The notes under the pieces are model-generated. The model saw only the letters and a list, made by a program, of their open reading frames with translations, was not told where the DNA came from and did no database searches. From Fermentimonas sp. (GTDB lineage: Bacteria > Bacteroidota > Bacteroidia > Bacteroidales > Dysgonomonadaceae), in the NCBI GenBank assembly GCA_028709385.1, contig JAQVXD010000010.1, forward strand, positions 1-64,000: DNA of 64,000 nucleotides, read 5' to 3'. Shown here in pieces: positions 44,697 through 53,869 of this stretch; the stretch's first letter is position 1, and every line of letters starts with the position of its first letter. A program made the translations under genes and the position numbers.

Positions 44697-45797
44697 CTAC
44701 TGTTTGTCTAATCCTTTTTCTTTTAGCCAATCAGACATAAGATCAGCAATCTCTAAATTATTTAAGTCTGCAAACGGGAAATGAGTATTCCCATAAATCC
44801 CTATTTCAGGCAGATGAATAAGAGTAACATCACCACCATATTTGTTAACTACATCTCTCCAAAGACCGGCCATTTCGAGACGTGTACGCCAGCCGTCAGT
44901 ACCCGGATCGTCTGATGGCTCTTCAGGAATAAAATCTCCATAATAAATTATGATTGGGATTTTTGTAATCTTCAAAAACTCTTCCATTGGAATGCTGTTT
45001 GCAGATAATGGACCTGATGAACTTGCAATTGGCTCGGGAACTTCACCTTCGGGAAACACGAAACCGCTGCCGGGTTCGTAAGAAACAATTGCTTTTACAT
45101 TATCATTTCTTATTGCCGTGAGCCAACCAAATCCTCCTGAATGAGAGTGAGAAACGAGTATAGCATCTCCTATTTTATCAAAAAGTGCTGATGTGGCAGA
45201 AACAATTACTTCTGTGTCGAAAGAACCAATGTTTGGTGTAATCTGCCTCAGGAATTGATTAAGCGTTTCCTCACTTTTATCAAATTGCACCCCTTCAAAA
45301 TAGTTAGGCCAGATACCCAGTCTGAAAGTACCAAACCATTCCTGATCATCTGTAATCGGTAAGATATTTGCCTCAACTGTACTTCTGCCGGCATTTCCTC
45401 TGCGAGGCTGATTGATCAGGTATACACCATAATTACGACGAAGAAATATATTCTGAAAACCTTCTCTGCCATCAGGTGTGGTTTCCCATGTTTTGGAGAA
45501 CTGACCGAATCCGTGCCAGAATACTAATGGAAGTTTACGTGCTTTATCCGGTATCTGATAAACTATGTATGCATGATCACCATGTAGCGTTTGACCGTCA
45601 GGAGTTCTGGTGATAGGATTAAATTCACCCGGGGTAGTTAACACGCTTCCTCCAACAGTGAAACTCCCCTGTTCTTTTAATACAATTAAATTGCTGTTTT
45701 CTTTTTGATCTTCATTATTGACAGTACTACATCCTGCCATTACCATAAAAAACAATAATGTAAAGCAGACAATCAAATTTAAATTTTTTGAGCTCAT
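44697..45797 (-). CDS. Lipoprotein alpha/beta hydrolase (Esterase 713-like)
   Basis: A 366-residue lipoprotein (lipobox Cys23 in MVMAGCSTV). The alpha/beta hydrolase core has the oxyanion region PLVFWHGFGQFSKTWE, the nucleophile Ser in ILVSHSHSGGFGW and a C-terminal His in IYGNTHFPFADL. The SHSHSGG form resembles the Esterase 713-like group. It is the first gene of the hydrolase unit, divergent from the AraC regulator. A TATTTTTG box lies at 45821-45828 on this strand. The natural ester or amide substrate is unknown. Confidence 0.83.
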   Translation of the reverse strand: MSSKNLNLIVCFTLLFFMVMAGCSTVNNEDQKENSNLIVLKEQGSFTVGGSVLTTPGEFNPITRTPDGQTLHGDHAYIVYQIPDKARKLPLVFWHGFGQFSKTWETTPDGREGFQNIFLRRNYGVYLINQPRRGNAGRSTVEANILPITDDQEWFGTFRLGIWPNYFEGVQFDKSEETLNQFLRQITPNIGSFDTEVIVSATSALFDKIGDAILVSHSHSGGFGWLTAIRNDNVKAIVSYEPGSGFVFPEGEVPEPIASSSGPLSANSIPMEEFLKITKIPIIIYYGDFIPEEPSDDPGTDGWRTRLEMAGLWRDVVNKYGGDVTLIHLPEIGIYGNTHFPFADLNNLEIADLMSDWLKEKGLDKQ

Positions 45798-45820
45798 ATT
45801 TTATTAATTTAATGATGTTA

Positions 45821-45828
45821 CAAAAATA
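45821..45828 (-). promoter_or_regulatory. -7 box of hydrolase operon
   Basis: TATTTTTG on the minus strand, 23 bp upstream of the ATG at 45797. No -33 element is obvious, which fits activator dependence on the divergent AraC protein. Confidence 0.45.
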
Positions 45829-45924
45829 GAATCGATTTTTAAGAATTAACAGATACGAATTACAGAATAACTACCAAATTTACTGATTTATAATTATTTC
45901 CGAGAATTGATTTAGATAAATTGC

Positions 45925-45932
45925 TATTTTTG
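45925..45932 (+). promoter_or_regulatory. -7 box of AraC-family gene
   Basis: TATTTTTG, 24 bp upstream of the ATG at 45957; TTG at 45907-45909 gives a short 15-bp spacer. Confidence 0.45.
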
Positions 45933-45956
45933 TAAATCTAAAATATAAGATTCACT

Positions 45957-46850
45957 ATGGATACTATCATCAATTTTAATAGTATTAAGGAGTATAATGA
46001 TTTTAATAATCAGGAGACTTTGCATCCATTGGTAAGTGTGGTTCATCTGGATAAAGCTGAAAAAAGACAGCTCAGGCGACTTCGCTACTCATTTTATACT
46101 ATTTTCCTTAAGAAAATACATTGTGGCGACTTGCGCTACGGGTTAAGTAATTATGATTATGAGGAAGGGACATTAATATTTCTGGCACCGGGACAAGTAA
46201 TCGGTAAGTATGGCGAAGATTATTACCAACCTCAGGGTTTAGCATTAGTATTCAGTCCCGATTTAATTTCAGGAACGCCTCTCGGTCAGGATATTAATAA
46301 TTATCATTTTTTCTCTTATGCTGTTAATGAAGCTCTGCACTTGTCAAATGAAGAGAGAAAAATTATTTTAGATTGTTTTGATAAAATAGAATATGAACTA
46401 AAACATGCAATAGACAAGCATAGCAAACATTTGATTGTTTCTAACATAGAGCTGTTTTTGGACTATTGTACACGATTTTATGATCGTCAGTTCATTACAA
46501 GAGATAACAGCAATAAAGGGATTTTAGAGCGTTTTGAAACTGTTTTAAATCATTACTTTCAATCAGAAAAGCCTGATAAAATTGGGCTACCCTCAGTTGC
46601 ATGGTGTGCCGAGGAGCTCAAGTTGTCTGCTAATTACTTTGGTGATTTAATAAAAAAGGAAACAGGCGTTTCGGCTCAGGAATATATTCAGTCAAAAGTA
46701 ATAGACGTTGCAAAACAGAAACTATTTAACTTAGATAAAACCATAAACGAAATTGCATATGAATTAGGATTTAAATATCCTCAGCATTTCAGTCGACTGT
46801 TTAAGCAAAAAACAGGACTTACACCAAATGAGTTCAGAATAAAGAACTAG
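45957..46850 (+). CDS. AraC-family transcriptional regulator
   Basis: A 297-residue protein with an N-terminal cupin-like sensing domain (about 15-150, GTLIFLAPGQVI) and two C-terminal AraC helix-turn-helix motifs (about 195-295: VAWCAEELKLSANYFGDLIK and INEIAYELGFKYPQHFSRLF, ending TGLTPNEFR). It is divergent from the three-gene exported hydrolase unit across 159 bp, so that operon is its most likely target; the inducer is unknown. Confidence 0.9.
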   Translation: MDTIINFNSIKEYNDFNNQETLHPLVSVVHLDKAEKRQLRRLRYSFYTIFLKKIHCGDLRYGLSNYDYEEGTLIFLAPGQVIGKYGEDYYQPQGLALVFSPDLISGTPLGQDINNYHFFSYAVNEALHLSNEERKIILDCFDKIEYELKHAIDKHSKHLIVSNIELFLDYCTRFYDRQFITRDNSNKGILERFETVLNHYFQSEKPDKIGLPSVAWCAEELKLSANYFGDLIKKETGVSAQEYIQSKVIDVAKQKLFNLDKTINEIAYELGFKYPQHFSRLFKQKTGLTPNEFRIKN

Positions 46851-46877
46851 TTTATATTTTAATCTAATTTCTTTCAA

Positions 46878-47939
46878 TTGAATAATACGGAGCTGCTTAA
46901 CCTGCGTCTTTATAATCAACTTCTTTCGGCTCATACTCTGAAAGACCCTGTAGAAATTGTGTCGTATATGTGTGCAATTCAGTCACAGGCACTGGAAATG
47001 GCAAAATGGGCAATTGGATCACGTTTAAAGGAATGTAGCAATAAAAGTGTGACTGATGCACTTAATACTGGTGAAATTATTCGTACACATATACTACGAC
47101 CTACATGGCATTTTGTTGCAGCTGAGGATATTTATTGGATGTATGAGCTCTCCTACTCTCGTTTGAAACCTGTTTATCAATCATATGCTAAGATGCTTAA
47201 AGCTGATGAGACTTTATTATACAGCTATTTACCTCATATCGAAAGTCTTTTGAGGGATGGCAGGCATCTTACAAAACAAGAGATTGGAAACAAACTGAAA
47301 GATGTCGGATTTGAGCTTGACGATAATAACTTATCGGTGTTACTTAGTTTTGCAGAGCTTGAAAGGATTATTGTGAACGGCAGATTGGATGGTAATAAAC
47401 AAACATTTACCCTTTTAGAAGAGTGGTCTCCTTACAGAAAAAGTATTTCAAGAGATGAAGCTTTGGAGCGGTTGGCAGATAAATTTTTCAGGAGCCATGG
47501 TCCTGCAACATTACAGGATTTTGTGTGGTGGTCGGGACTCACACTTACTGAGTGCAGAAAAGCTTTGGAGATGATTAATCCGAGTTTTGTAAGTGAGATG
47601 GTAAATGGCAGGGAATGCTGGATGGCAAATGATATAAGGACTCCACCTGTGAATGTTAATTCTGCTCTATTACTGGCTCCTTTTGATGAGTTTTTGGTTA
47701 GTTATAAAGATCGTTCTGAGATTTTTGATTCTGATCACTTAAGGAGGGTAGTGACTAAAAACGGAATTTTTTCTCCAACAATAATGCTAAATGGCAAGGT
47801 AATTGGTACCTGGAAGAAGATAATGAAAAGGAATAATACTGAGATAGTTCTATCATTCTTCGAAAAAGTAAATAAGTGTGTGGCAAATCTTTTTGAACCT
47901 GAGAAAAAGCGATTAGAAGAGTTTTACAAAGTGACTTGA
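46878..47939 (+). CDS. Winged-helix AlkZ-like protein (HTH_42 family)
   Basis: A 353-residue protein of the HTH_42 family, which includes the DNA glycosylases AlkZ and YcaQ that unhook interstrand crosslinks or excise bulky adducts. The QxQ motif of the family is present as QSQ at 35-37 in CAIQSQALEMAKWA, followed by THILRPTWHFVAAED and later HGPATLQDFVWWSG and LLAPFDEFLVSYKDR. It starts at TTG; the next in-frame ATG is codon 31, too late for the family. It lies 27 bp after the AraC gene. DNA-repair activity is inferred from family membership. Confidence 0.85.
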   Translation: MNNTELLNLRLYNQLLSAHTLKDPVEIVSYMCAIQSQALEMAKWAIGSRLKECSNKSVTDALNTGEIIRTHILRPTWHFVAAEDIYWMYELSYSRLKPVYQSYAKMLKADETLLYSYLPHIESLLRDGRHLTKQEIGNKLKDVGFELDDNNLSVLLSFAELERIIVNGRLDGNKQTFTLLEEWSPYRKSISRDEALERLADKFFRSHGPATLQDFVWWSGLTLTECRKALEMINPSFVSEMVNGRECWMANDIRTPPVNVNSALLLAPFDEFLVSYKDRSEIFDSDHLRRVVTKNGIFSPTIMLNGKVIGTWKKIMKRNNTEIVLSFFEKVNKCVANLFEPEKKRLEEFYKVT

Positions 47940-48009
47940 TTTGACAAATTTAAGACTACATCGTATCGTGAAGGAAATGGACATATGAATAGAACGAAAA
48001 TTACAAAAT

Positions 48010-48546
48010 ATGATTTTGAGAGTTGATGAAAATATTAAATTAAAACAGCTCGAGCTGTCAGATGCTAAGGATATCTTTATGACTATAGACTCTCAGCGAC
48101 AATATCTGGGTAAATGGTTACCTTTTGTTGAGACAACAAAAGATATTACTGATTCGGAAATGTATGTAAGCTCAGTTGCTAATGCTGATAAAGATCATTT
48201 TGAATATGTTTTTGCTTTAAAATATCAAGATGAGTTTGCAGGTATTGTCGGATTTAAAGATACGGATAAAGCAAACAGGAAAACCGAAATCGGATACTGG
48301 CTTTCCAAAGGTTTTCAGAAGAAGGGTATTATGACTAAATCGGTTGACATGCTTTGTGATTTTGCTTTCAAAACACTTAATATTAACCGAATACAGATTA
48401 AATGCGCAGTTGGCAACGTACCAAGCAGTAATATTCCAAAGAAACTAAACTTTAAATTTGAAGGGATTGAGAGGGATGGCGAGTTACTTACAGGAAACCA
48501 TTTTGTAGATTTGGAAATTTATAGTAAATTGAAATCTGATTGCTGA
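48010..48546 (+). CDS. GNAT acetyltransferase (RimJ/RimL-like)
   Basis: A 178-residue N-acetyltransferase. The acetyl-CoA-binding region GYWLSKGFQKKGIMTKSV (about 98-115) and LNINRIQIKCAVGNVPS followed by LNFKFEGIERDGEL are typical of the RimJ/RimL type, which acetylates protein N-termini or small amines. It is most similar in style to Bacillus YdaF-like proteins. Its substrate cannot be told. It follows the AlkZ-like gene after 70 bp. Confidence 0.88.
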   Translation: MILRVDENIKLKQLELSDAKDIFMTIDSQRQYLGKWLPFVETTKDITDSEMYVSSVANADKDHFEYVFALKYQDEFAGIVGFKDTDKANRKTEIGYWLSKGFQKKGIMTKSVDMLCDFAFKTLNINRIQIKCAVGNVPSSNIPKKLNFKFEGIERDGELLTGNHFVDLEIYSKLKSDC

Positions 48547-48602
48547 AAAAAATTCTAATCAGGAAAGATAATACAATACTCTTAATTGTAAGTTAGTATA
48601 AT

Positions 48603-49808
48603 ATGGATAATAATTTAAATTCAGACAAACGCTACCGTGAACTGTTGTCTTTCTCACTGGGAGTAATGAACGGTGATGATGTTAAAACACTAATCGACAC
48701 TTATAAAGAGACTATTGACAGTGTTACCCCATATGATATTGTAAAGGTTGAGGACAGGCAGTTGCAAATGGGTATAAAACCGTTTCTGATTAAGGAGTAT
48801 CTGGAGAAGATTGTAAATGTTATTACCAAAAGTCTGAATAGTTACGAATGGGATAAGCCTGCCAAAGGCACTTTCTTATATTATATGATGCTTGAAAATG
48901 ATGCTTTTGCTTTTAAGCTCAACCAGATGAAAAAGATTATTAAGAGTTTCAACGGCAGGGAGCATGATGATTTTGAAAGTATGAGAGTAAAGCTGCTTCC
49001 ACTATTCAGGGAATTCAGGGAATTTGAACATCATTACGTAAAAAAGGAAAACATACTTTTCCCTTATCTGGATAAGATATGGGAGTATTATCGACCGCTG
49101 AAGGTTATGTGGTCGCTGGATGATGATATTCGCGAATCACTTAATAAAATAATCGGTTTGCTTGAGGGTGAAAACACAGTTTGGGATGATTTTAAGGTGA
49201 ATTTGGGACAGTATTTCTTCAAGGTATTCAGGATGATTCATAAGGAGAATGCTGTAGTTTACCCTATTGCATCAGAAACAGTCAGCAAAGAGTTGTGGGA
49301 GGAAATGCATCTGCAGAGTTTTGAGTATCCCTTTACTTTTATTGAGGCTCCGGAGAAACCTATGATTGAGGAATCAGATAATAGCAACTCATTGCAAAAA
49401 GGCAGGATCGTTTCTGAAACAGGTATCCTTAGTGCTGAACAGGTTCTAATGGCATTTAATAATCTGCCTGTAGATATAACAATAGTTGACGAAAACGATA
49501 AGGTAGTATTCTTCAATAAGGCTGAGGAGAGATTCTTCCCCCGTTCACCTGCTGTGATTGGCAGGGCAGTTCAGAACTGTCATCCACCGGAAAGCGTACA
49601 TGTTGTAGAAGATATTATTATGGCTTTCAGAACAGGTGAAAGAGACAAGGCTGACTTTTGGATTCAGTCGAGAGGGAAATTTATTCTAATTCAGTATTTT
49701 GCGCTTAAAGATGAGTCTGGTGTTTACAAAGGAGTGATAGAAGTGAGTCAGGATGTCACTAATATAAGAGAGCTGAATGGTGAAAGGCGATTACTTGAGT
49801 GGAGTTAG
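48603..49808 (+). CDS. DUF438 / hemerythrin-like / PAS protein
   Basis: A 401-residue cytoplasmic protein. Residues 1-80 are DUF438-like (GDDVKTLIDTYKETIDSVTP), 90-230 a hemerythrin-type helical domain with candidate iron ligands (EFEHHYVKKENILFPYLDK, MIHKENAVVYPIAS), and 280-395 a PAS domain (LPVDITIVDENDKVVFFNKA). This architecture is known in anaerobes, where a redox or NO-sensing role is suspected. No output domain is attached. It stands alone after the GNAT gene. Confidence 0.87.
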   Translation: MDNNLNSDKRYRELLSFSLGVMNGDDVKTLIDTYKETIDSVTPYDIVKVEDRQLQMGIKPFLIKEYLEKIVNVITKSLNSYEWDKPAKGTFLYYMMLENDAFAFKLNQMKKIIKSFNGREHDDFESMRVKLLPLFREFREFEHHYVKKENILFPYLDKIWEYYRPLKVMWSLDDDIRESLNKIIGLLEGENTVWDDFKVNLGQYFFKVFRMIHKENAVVYPIASETVSKELWEEMHLQSFEYPFTFIEAPEKPMIEESDNSNSLQKGRIVSETGILSAEQVLMAFNNLPVDITIVDENDKVVFFNKAEERFFPRSPAVIGRAVQNCHPPESVHVVEDIIMAFRTGERDKADFWIQSRGKFILIQYFALKDESGVYKGVIEVSQDVTNIRELNGERRLLEWS

Positions 49809-49832
49809 GTTCACTTTTTTGTAATTATCAGT

Positions 49833-49840
49833 TACCTTTG
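49833..49840 (+). promoter_or_regulatory. -7 box for rluF-cbpA-cbpM
   Basis: TACCTTTG, 31 bp upstream of the pseudouridine synthase ATG at 49872. No -33 element at 19 bp. Confidence 0.45.
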
Positions 49841-49871
49841 TAAATACAATTAACGGTGTATTAATATACAG

Positions 49872-50624
49872 ATGGAAAATAAAGATTTGATTCGTATAAA
49901 TAAATATTTTAGTGAAGTGGGTTATTGCTCGCGAAGGGAAGCAGATAAACTTATTGAGCAAAAACGTGTTACTATTAATGGTGCAGTTGCCGAAATGGGT
50001 AGTAAGGTTTCATATAATGATGAGGTAAGATTAAATGGGAAACTAATTACTCCAAAAGGTGATATTGATGGTAAGAAAAAGAAGCATGTTTACCTGGTAT
50101 TGAATAAACCGAGAGGTATTGTTTGTACTACAGATACCCGCAGGGAAAAGAACAATATCATTGATTTCATTAATTATCCCGAGAGAATTTTCCCAATTGG
50201 AAGACTGGATAAAGACAGTCAGGGATTGATTTTACTTACAAGCGACGGCGATATTGTGAATAAAATACTTCGGGCAGGAAATAATCATGAGAAGGAGTAT
50301 TTAGTGAAAGTAAAACATCCTATCACAAAAACATTTATTCAAAAAATGAGCAACGGTGTTACTATACTGGGTACTGTTACTAAAAAATGTTTTGTGGAAC
50401 AGATTGACAGGTTTACATTCAGAATAATTCTTACTCAAGGTCTTAACCGACAGATCAGGCGCATGTGTGAGTATCTTGGTAATGAAGTGGTTGAATTGGA
50501 AAGATATAGGATTATGAATATTGATCTGGATGTGCCGCTTGGAAAATGGAGACATTTGACCGAAAAGGAGCTTAATGGCATTTTTAAAATGGTGAGACAT
50601 TCTTCAAAAACGACTGTAATTTAG
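49872..50624 (+). CDS. rluF: 23S rRNA pseudouridine synthase (RluF-type)
   Basis: A 250-residue RsuA/RluB/E/F-family enzyme that isomerises uridine in rRNA. An S4 RNA-binding domain (about 5-65, [20 protein letters not shown]) precedes the catalytic domain with the active-site Asp near 113 in [20 protein letters not shown] and the C-terminal [17 protein letters not shown]. The [10 protein letters not shown] motif favours the RluF group over RsuA. cbpA follows after 23 bp. Confidence 0.88.
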   Translation: MENKDLIRINKYFSEVGYCSRREADKLIEQKRVTINGAVAEMGSKVSYNDEVRLNGKLITPKGDIDGKKKKHVYLVLNKPRGIVCTTDTRREKNNIIDFINYPERIFPIGRLDKDSQGLILLTSDGDIVNKILRAGNNHEKEYLVKVKHPITKTFIQKMSNGVTILGTVTKKCFVEQIDRFTFRIILTQGLNRQIRRMCEYLGNEVVELERYRIMNIDLDVPLGKWRHLTEKELNGIFKMVRHSSKTTVI

Positions 50625-50647
50625 TTGTAATTTTTTTATTTGATCAG

Positions 50648-51562
50648 ATGGGTTATATAGATTATTATAAAATATTGGGAGTAAGCAGAAATGCATCAGG
50701 CGAGGATATTAAGAAGGCTTATCGTAAACTGGCCAGGAAGTTGCATCCCGACCTGAACCCTAATGATAAGGAAGCACATAAAAAGTTTCAGGAGCTGAAT
50801 GAAGCCAATGAGGTGCTTAGCGACCCAGAGAAACGCGCTAAGTATGATAAATATGGCGAGAACTGGAAGCACGGTGAGGAGTATGAAAAGGCGCAAAAAC
50901 AGTATCAGCAACAGTGGGGCGGTCAGGGTGACCAGACTTTCTATACTGAAGGTGATTTTTCGGATGATGACTTTTCAGAGTTTTTTCATTCATTGTTTGG
51001 AGGCGGGTTTAGTCAGCGCGCAAGAAGTTCAGGCAGACGTTACCGGCATAAAGGATCGGATTATCAGGCTGAGTTGCGACTTACTCTTCGGCAAGCCATG
51101 CATTCACATCAACAGACATTAACGATTAATGGTAAGAATGTTCGTATTACTATTCCAGCGGGGGTGAGTAACGGACAGAAGATCAAGCTGGCAGGATACG
51201 GTCAGCAAAGTACTGATGATGGTTTAAACGGAGATCTGTATATAACATTTATAATTGAAGAGGATCCTGATTTTAAACGTCTTGGAGACGATCTGTACAC
51301 TGATGCTTCGATTGATCTTTACACAGCTGTTTTAGGCGGTGAGGTAATGATAAATACACTCAGCGGACAGGTTAAAATGACAATAAAACCGGGTACTCAG
51401 CCGGGTTCTAAGCTCAGACTTAAAGATAAAGGCTTTCCGGTTTATAAGAATGAAGGAAAATTTGGCGATCTGTACGTTTCAATAAAAGTGCAGTTGCCGG
51501 AATATTTATCCGATGAAGAGAAAGATCTATTTACCCGATTATCAAAAATTAGAAAACCATGA
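50648..51562 (+). CDS. cbpA: DnaJ-like chaperone CbpA
   Basis: A 304-residue J-domain protein. The J domain (about 4-70) has the HPD motif in [12 protein letters not shown], followed by a Gly/Ser-rich linker and two DnaJ C-terminal beta domains (about 135-295). There is no zinc-finger domain, which separates CbpA from DnaJ. It stimulates DnaK. The stop codon overlaps the cbpM start by 4 bp (ATGA), so the two are translationally coupled. Confidence 0.92.
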   Translation: MGYIDYYKILGVSRNASGEDIKKAYRKLARKLHPDLNPNDKEAHKKFQELNEANEVLSDPEKRAKYDKYGENWKHGEEYEKAQKQYQQQWGGQGDQTFYTEGDFSDDDFSEFFHSLFGGGFSQRARSSGRRYRHKGSDYQAELRLTLRQAMHSHQQTLTINGKNVRITIPAGVSNGQKIKLAGYGQQSTDDGLNGDLYITFIIEEDPDFKRLGDDLYTDASIDLYTAVLGGEVMINTLSGQVKMTIKPGTQPGSKLRLKDKGFPVYKNEGKFGDLYVSIKVQLPEYLSDEEKDLFTRLSKIRKP

Positions 51563-51855
51563 GCGGAAAACGATTATTATACAGCGAATGCCTTATAATT
51601 TACGATGTAGAGGAATCATTTATCGATTCATTGCACGAGGTGGGTCTGATTCACGTGGTGGATCATGAAGAGGAGCGTTTTATTGAGTATCAGGAATTAT
51701 CAGACCTGGAGCAGTTTATACGCTGGTATTACGATATGGATATCAATGTGGAAGGAATTGACGCACTGCGCCATATGCTTGAGAAAGTGAAAGCGCTGCA
51801 ATCTGAGATTGATCAGCTCAGGAGCGAGTTACAGTTTTATAAGTCGCTGTTGTAG
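51559..51855 (+). CDS. cbpM: Chaperone modulator CbpM
   Basis: A 98-residue protein of the CbpM/MerR-like family that binds the J domain of CbpA and restrains it. Marks are [18 protein letters not shown], the hydrophobic [19 protein letters not shown] and a C-terminal coiled coil ([16 protein letters not shown]). Its ATG overlaps the end of cbpA by 4 bp. It is convergent with the membrane protein gene at 51877. Confidence 0.85.
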   Translation: MSGKRLLYSECLIIYDVEESFIDSLHEVGLIHVVDHEEERFIEYQELSDLEQFIRWYYDMDINVEGIDALRHMLEKVKALQSEIDQLRSELQFYKSLL

Positions 51856-51876
51856 TTCTTAACAAGTAACTCACGA

Positions 51877-53151
51877 CTATTTATCATTTATATTAAAACG
51901 GAGACCGATTCTCAGATTAAAATTAGTTGGCTGATCTTTATATATTGATTCAAGTTTACTGCCGTTATTAAAATAATATACTATCCCCGGTTCTGCGTAT
52001 ATTCCAATAAAATTTGAAATACGGTATTCGATACCTATTGCAGAGTTAACTGACCACTGCAATTCACTGGAAGTAAAACTTTTACTGGTTGTTGATTCTA
52101 ATTCGTTATCTATAAAGTAATTTGATGTTAATTTGCCGGCAATGTTTTTTTCCACAAGTCCGCCGGCAGAAATATAAGTTGATATTTTATTGTTTTGCCA
52201 GAAAGTATATCCCACTTTTAACGGGATTCCCAGATAGTGAAGCGTTTGAGTATCATCGTAAAAATAATTGCTGCTTTCTGACCGCAACTTGGACGAAAGC
52301 AAAGAGTATGTTAAACCACTTGAGAGGCTCCATCTGTCAGTCAGATTATATCTGAAAGTGAGTCCGAATGTAATTGGCTGTTTATGCTTTACATCGGTGT
52401 ATGCCTCTTCACGGGTGTATTGAGAAGTGAAGGCATACTCCTCATTTACTGTCTCTTCCAGAGCAAAAGTGCCGTATCCGGAATACGTTTCAGATGATCC
52501 TGAAGGAGTGTTTGACATGGAAACATTAGTTTGCCATCTGGATCTATTTCGACTACTTATTTCGTTTGAGGCAAAAAGTTGGTCATCTCTTTTGTAGAGG
52601 CTTAAATTATCGGCGTCTTCTTCTTTAGAAACTTTTTCTTTTGTGTCAACTACGTCATTATTATTATCTATAATCTCAGTATTATCACTCCAAATTATTG
52701 CATTTTCTTCAATATTATTTTCTTCAATATTTCTGCCAACGGTTGTTGTCTTGACTACTACAACATTTTCCTGCAACTTGGATTTTTCAGAATAAAGAGC
52801 CTGGGATTTTGTAGTATTTGATTCATTATCTGCAATTATAATCTTTGAAGTTGGAATTTCTTTTGTAACTTCTTCTTGTACACTATTATCTGTAAATTGT
52901 GAGGATGTTTGTTTTTCTTCTGAAATATTAAGTATTAAGAATAGCAGGATGACGGCTGCTGCGGCAGATACTACTCCTATACTGATTTTACAGAGCCATT
53001 GATTTTTACGAACAGGTAAAATAATATTGTTCCCGGAAACTATATTTTCGGAAACTATACGGTTCTCCAAGACTTCCCACAATCCTTCAGGAGCAGGTTC
53101 TTCGTGAGAATTAAAGCGATTGCGAAGTTTATCTTGCCACTGATCGTTCAT
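51877..53151 (-). CDS. Anti-sigma-like N-terminus with membrane helix and beta-barrel domain
   Basis: A 424-residue protein encoded right behind an ECF sigma factor, overlapping it by 23 bp. Residues 1-45 are cytoplasmic in type (WQDKLRNRFNSHEEPAPEGL), with a transmembrane helix at about 55-78 (IGVVSAAAAVILLFLIL). A long low-complexity linker rich in Asn, Glu and Ser follows, then a PorT-like outer-membrane barrel domain (about 240-424, FGLTFRYNLTDRWSLSSGL and LRIGLRFNIND). This arrangement, common in Bacteroidetes, may act on the sigma factor, which is inference. Confidence 0.78.
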   Translation of the reverse strand: MNDQWQDKLRNRFNSHEEPAPEGLWEVLENRIVSENIVSGNNIILPVRKNQWLCKISIGVVSAAAAVILLFLILNISEEKQTSSQFTDNSVQEEVTKEIPTSKIIIADNESNTTKSQALYSEKSKLQENVVVVKTTTVGRNIEENNIEENAIIWSDNTEIIDNNNDVVDTKEKVSKEEDADNLSLYKRDDQLFASNEISSRNRSRWQTNVSMSNTPSGSSETYSGYGTFALEETVNEEYAFTSQYTREEAYTDVKHKQPITFGLTFRYNLTDRWSLSSGLTYSLLSSKLRSESSNYFYDDTQTLHYLGIPLKVGYTFWQNNKISTYISAGGLVEKNIAGKLTSNYFIDNELESTTSKSFTSSELQWSVNSAIGIEYRISNFIGIYAEPGIVYYFNNGSKLESIYKDQPTNFNLRIGLRFNINDK

Positions 53152-53716
53152 TTTTCTTTTTATTTAACCGATACAACTCTATTTCTTTTGCTAACAGGCT
53201 TTTGGCTCTGTGAAACTGCGAAGCGGAACTATTTTCCGCAATATCTAATATCGATGCTATCTCTTTGTGACTTTTTTCCTCAAACACATATAAATTAAAT
53301 ACAGTGCGATATCCTGTTGGCAGTTGACTTATCATCTCCAGTATAGTAGAAGTCGGTATATCTTCGAATTCCGGCTCCTGGTTATCATATTCATCGGGTA
53401 AATCCCCTTCTGGTAAACTCACCAGTTGTTTTTTCTCATTCTCCTTGATATGTCTTAAAGATTCATTCACAACTATACGAGCCGACCATGCCTTCAGCGA
53501 TCCCGCGCCCCTGTATTTAAAATTATGTATCGCTTTAAATATATTAAGAAAACTTTCCTGTAAAACATCTTTAACATCCTCTTTATTAGAGATGTATCGA
53601 GAACATATAGAAGTAAGATACCCCGAATAGGTATCATAAAATGCCTTCATTGCAACCTTGTCGCCACGCACAATTTGCTGAAGTAATTCACGCTCTCTGC
53701 TTTCTTCTTTTTTCAT
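53129..53716 (-). CDS. ECF-type RNA polymerase sigma factor
   Basis: A 195-residue sigma-70 family member with regions 2 and 4 only. Region 2 covers about 20-90 (YISNKEDVKDVLQESFLNIF) and region 4 about 125-180 (LPTGYRTVFNLYVFEEKSHK, EIASILDIAENSSASQFHRAK). It starts the transcript, and the 23-bp overlap with the downstream barrel-domain membrane protein gene indicates coupled expression, as is usual for ECF factor and regulator pairs. Confidence 0.93.
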   Translation of the reverse strand: MKKEESRERELLQQIVRGDKVAMKAFYDTYSGYLTSICSRYISNKEDVKDVLQESFLNIFKAIHNFKYRGAGSLKAWSARIVVNESLRHIKENEKKQLVSLPEGDLPDEYDNQEPEFEDIPTSTILEMISQLPTGYRTVFNLYVFEEKSHKEIASILDIAENSSASQFHRAKSLLAKEIELYRLNKKKNERSVAR

Positions 53717-53780
53717 TTAAAGATATAGTCCGGACATTACTAATTACACTTTAAAAACTTCATTTTTACTTTTTTGTTTA

Positions 53781-53816
53781 GTTAGGTTGTGCCTTTTTTT
53801 GAAGGTACAACCTAAC
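53781..53816 (-). terminator. Long inverted repeat, probable terminator of NigD-like gene
   Basis: GTTAGGTTGTGCC (53781-53793) and GGTACAACCTAAC (53804-53816) form a 13-bp stem with one G-U pair and a 10-nt loop, 54 bp past the NigD-like stop codon. The flanks are A/T rich but no clean T run follows on the minus strand, so it may be a weak terminator or a protein-binding site upstream of the ECF gene. Confidence 0.5.
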
Positions 53817-53869
53817 ATATTTAAATGAAAGAATGAAAAGAAAGCATTTTTTAAAATCTTAGAGTCAGA

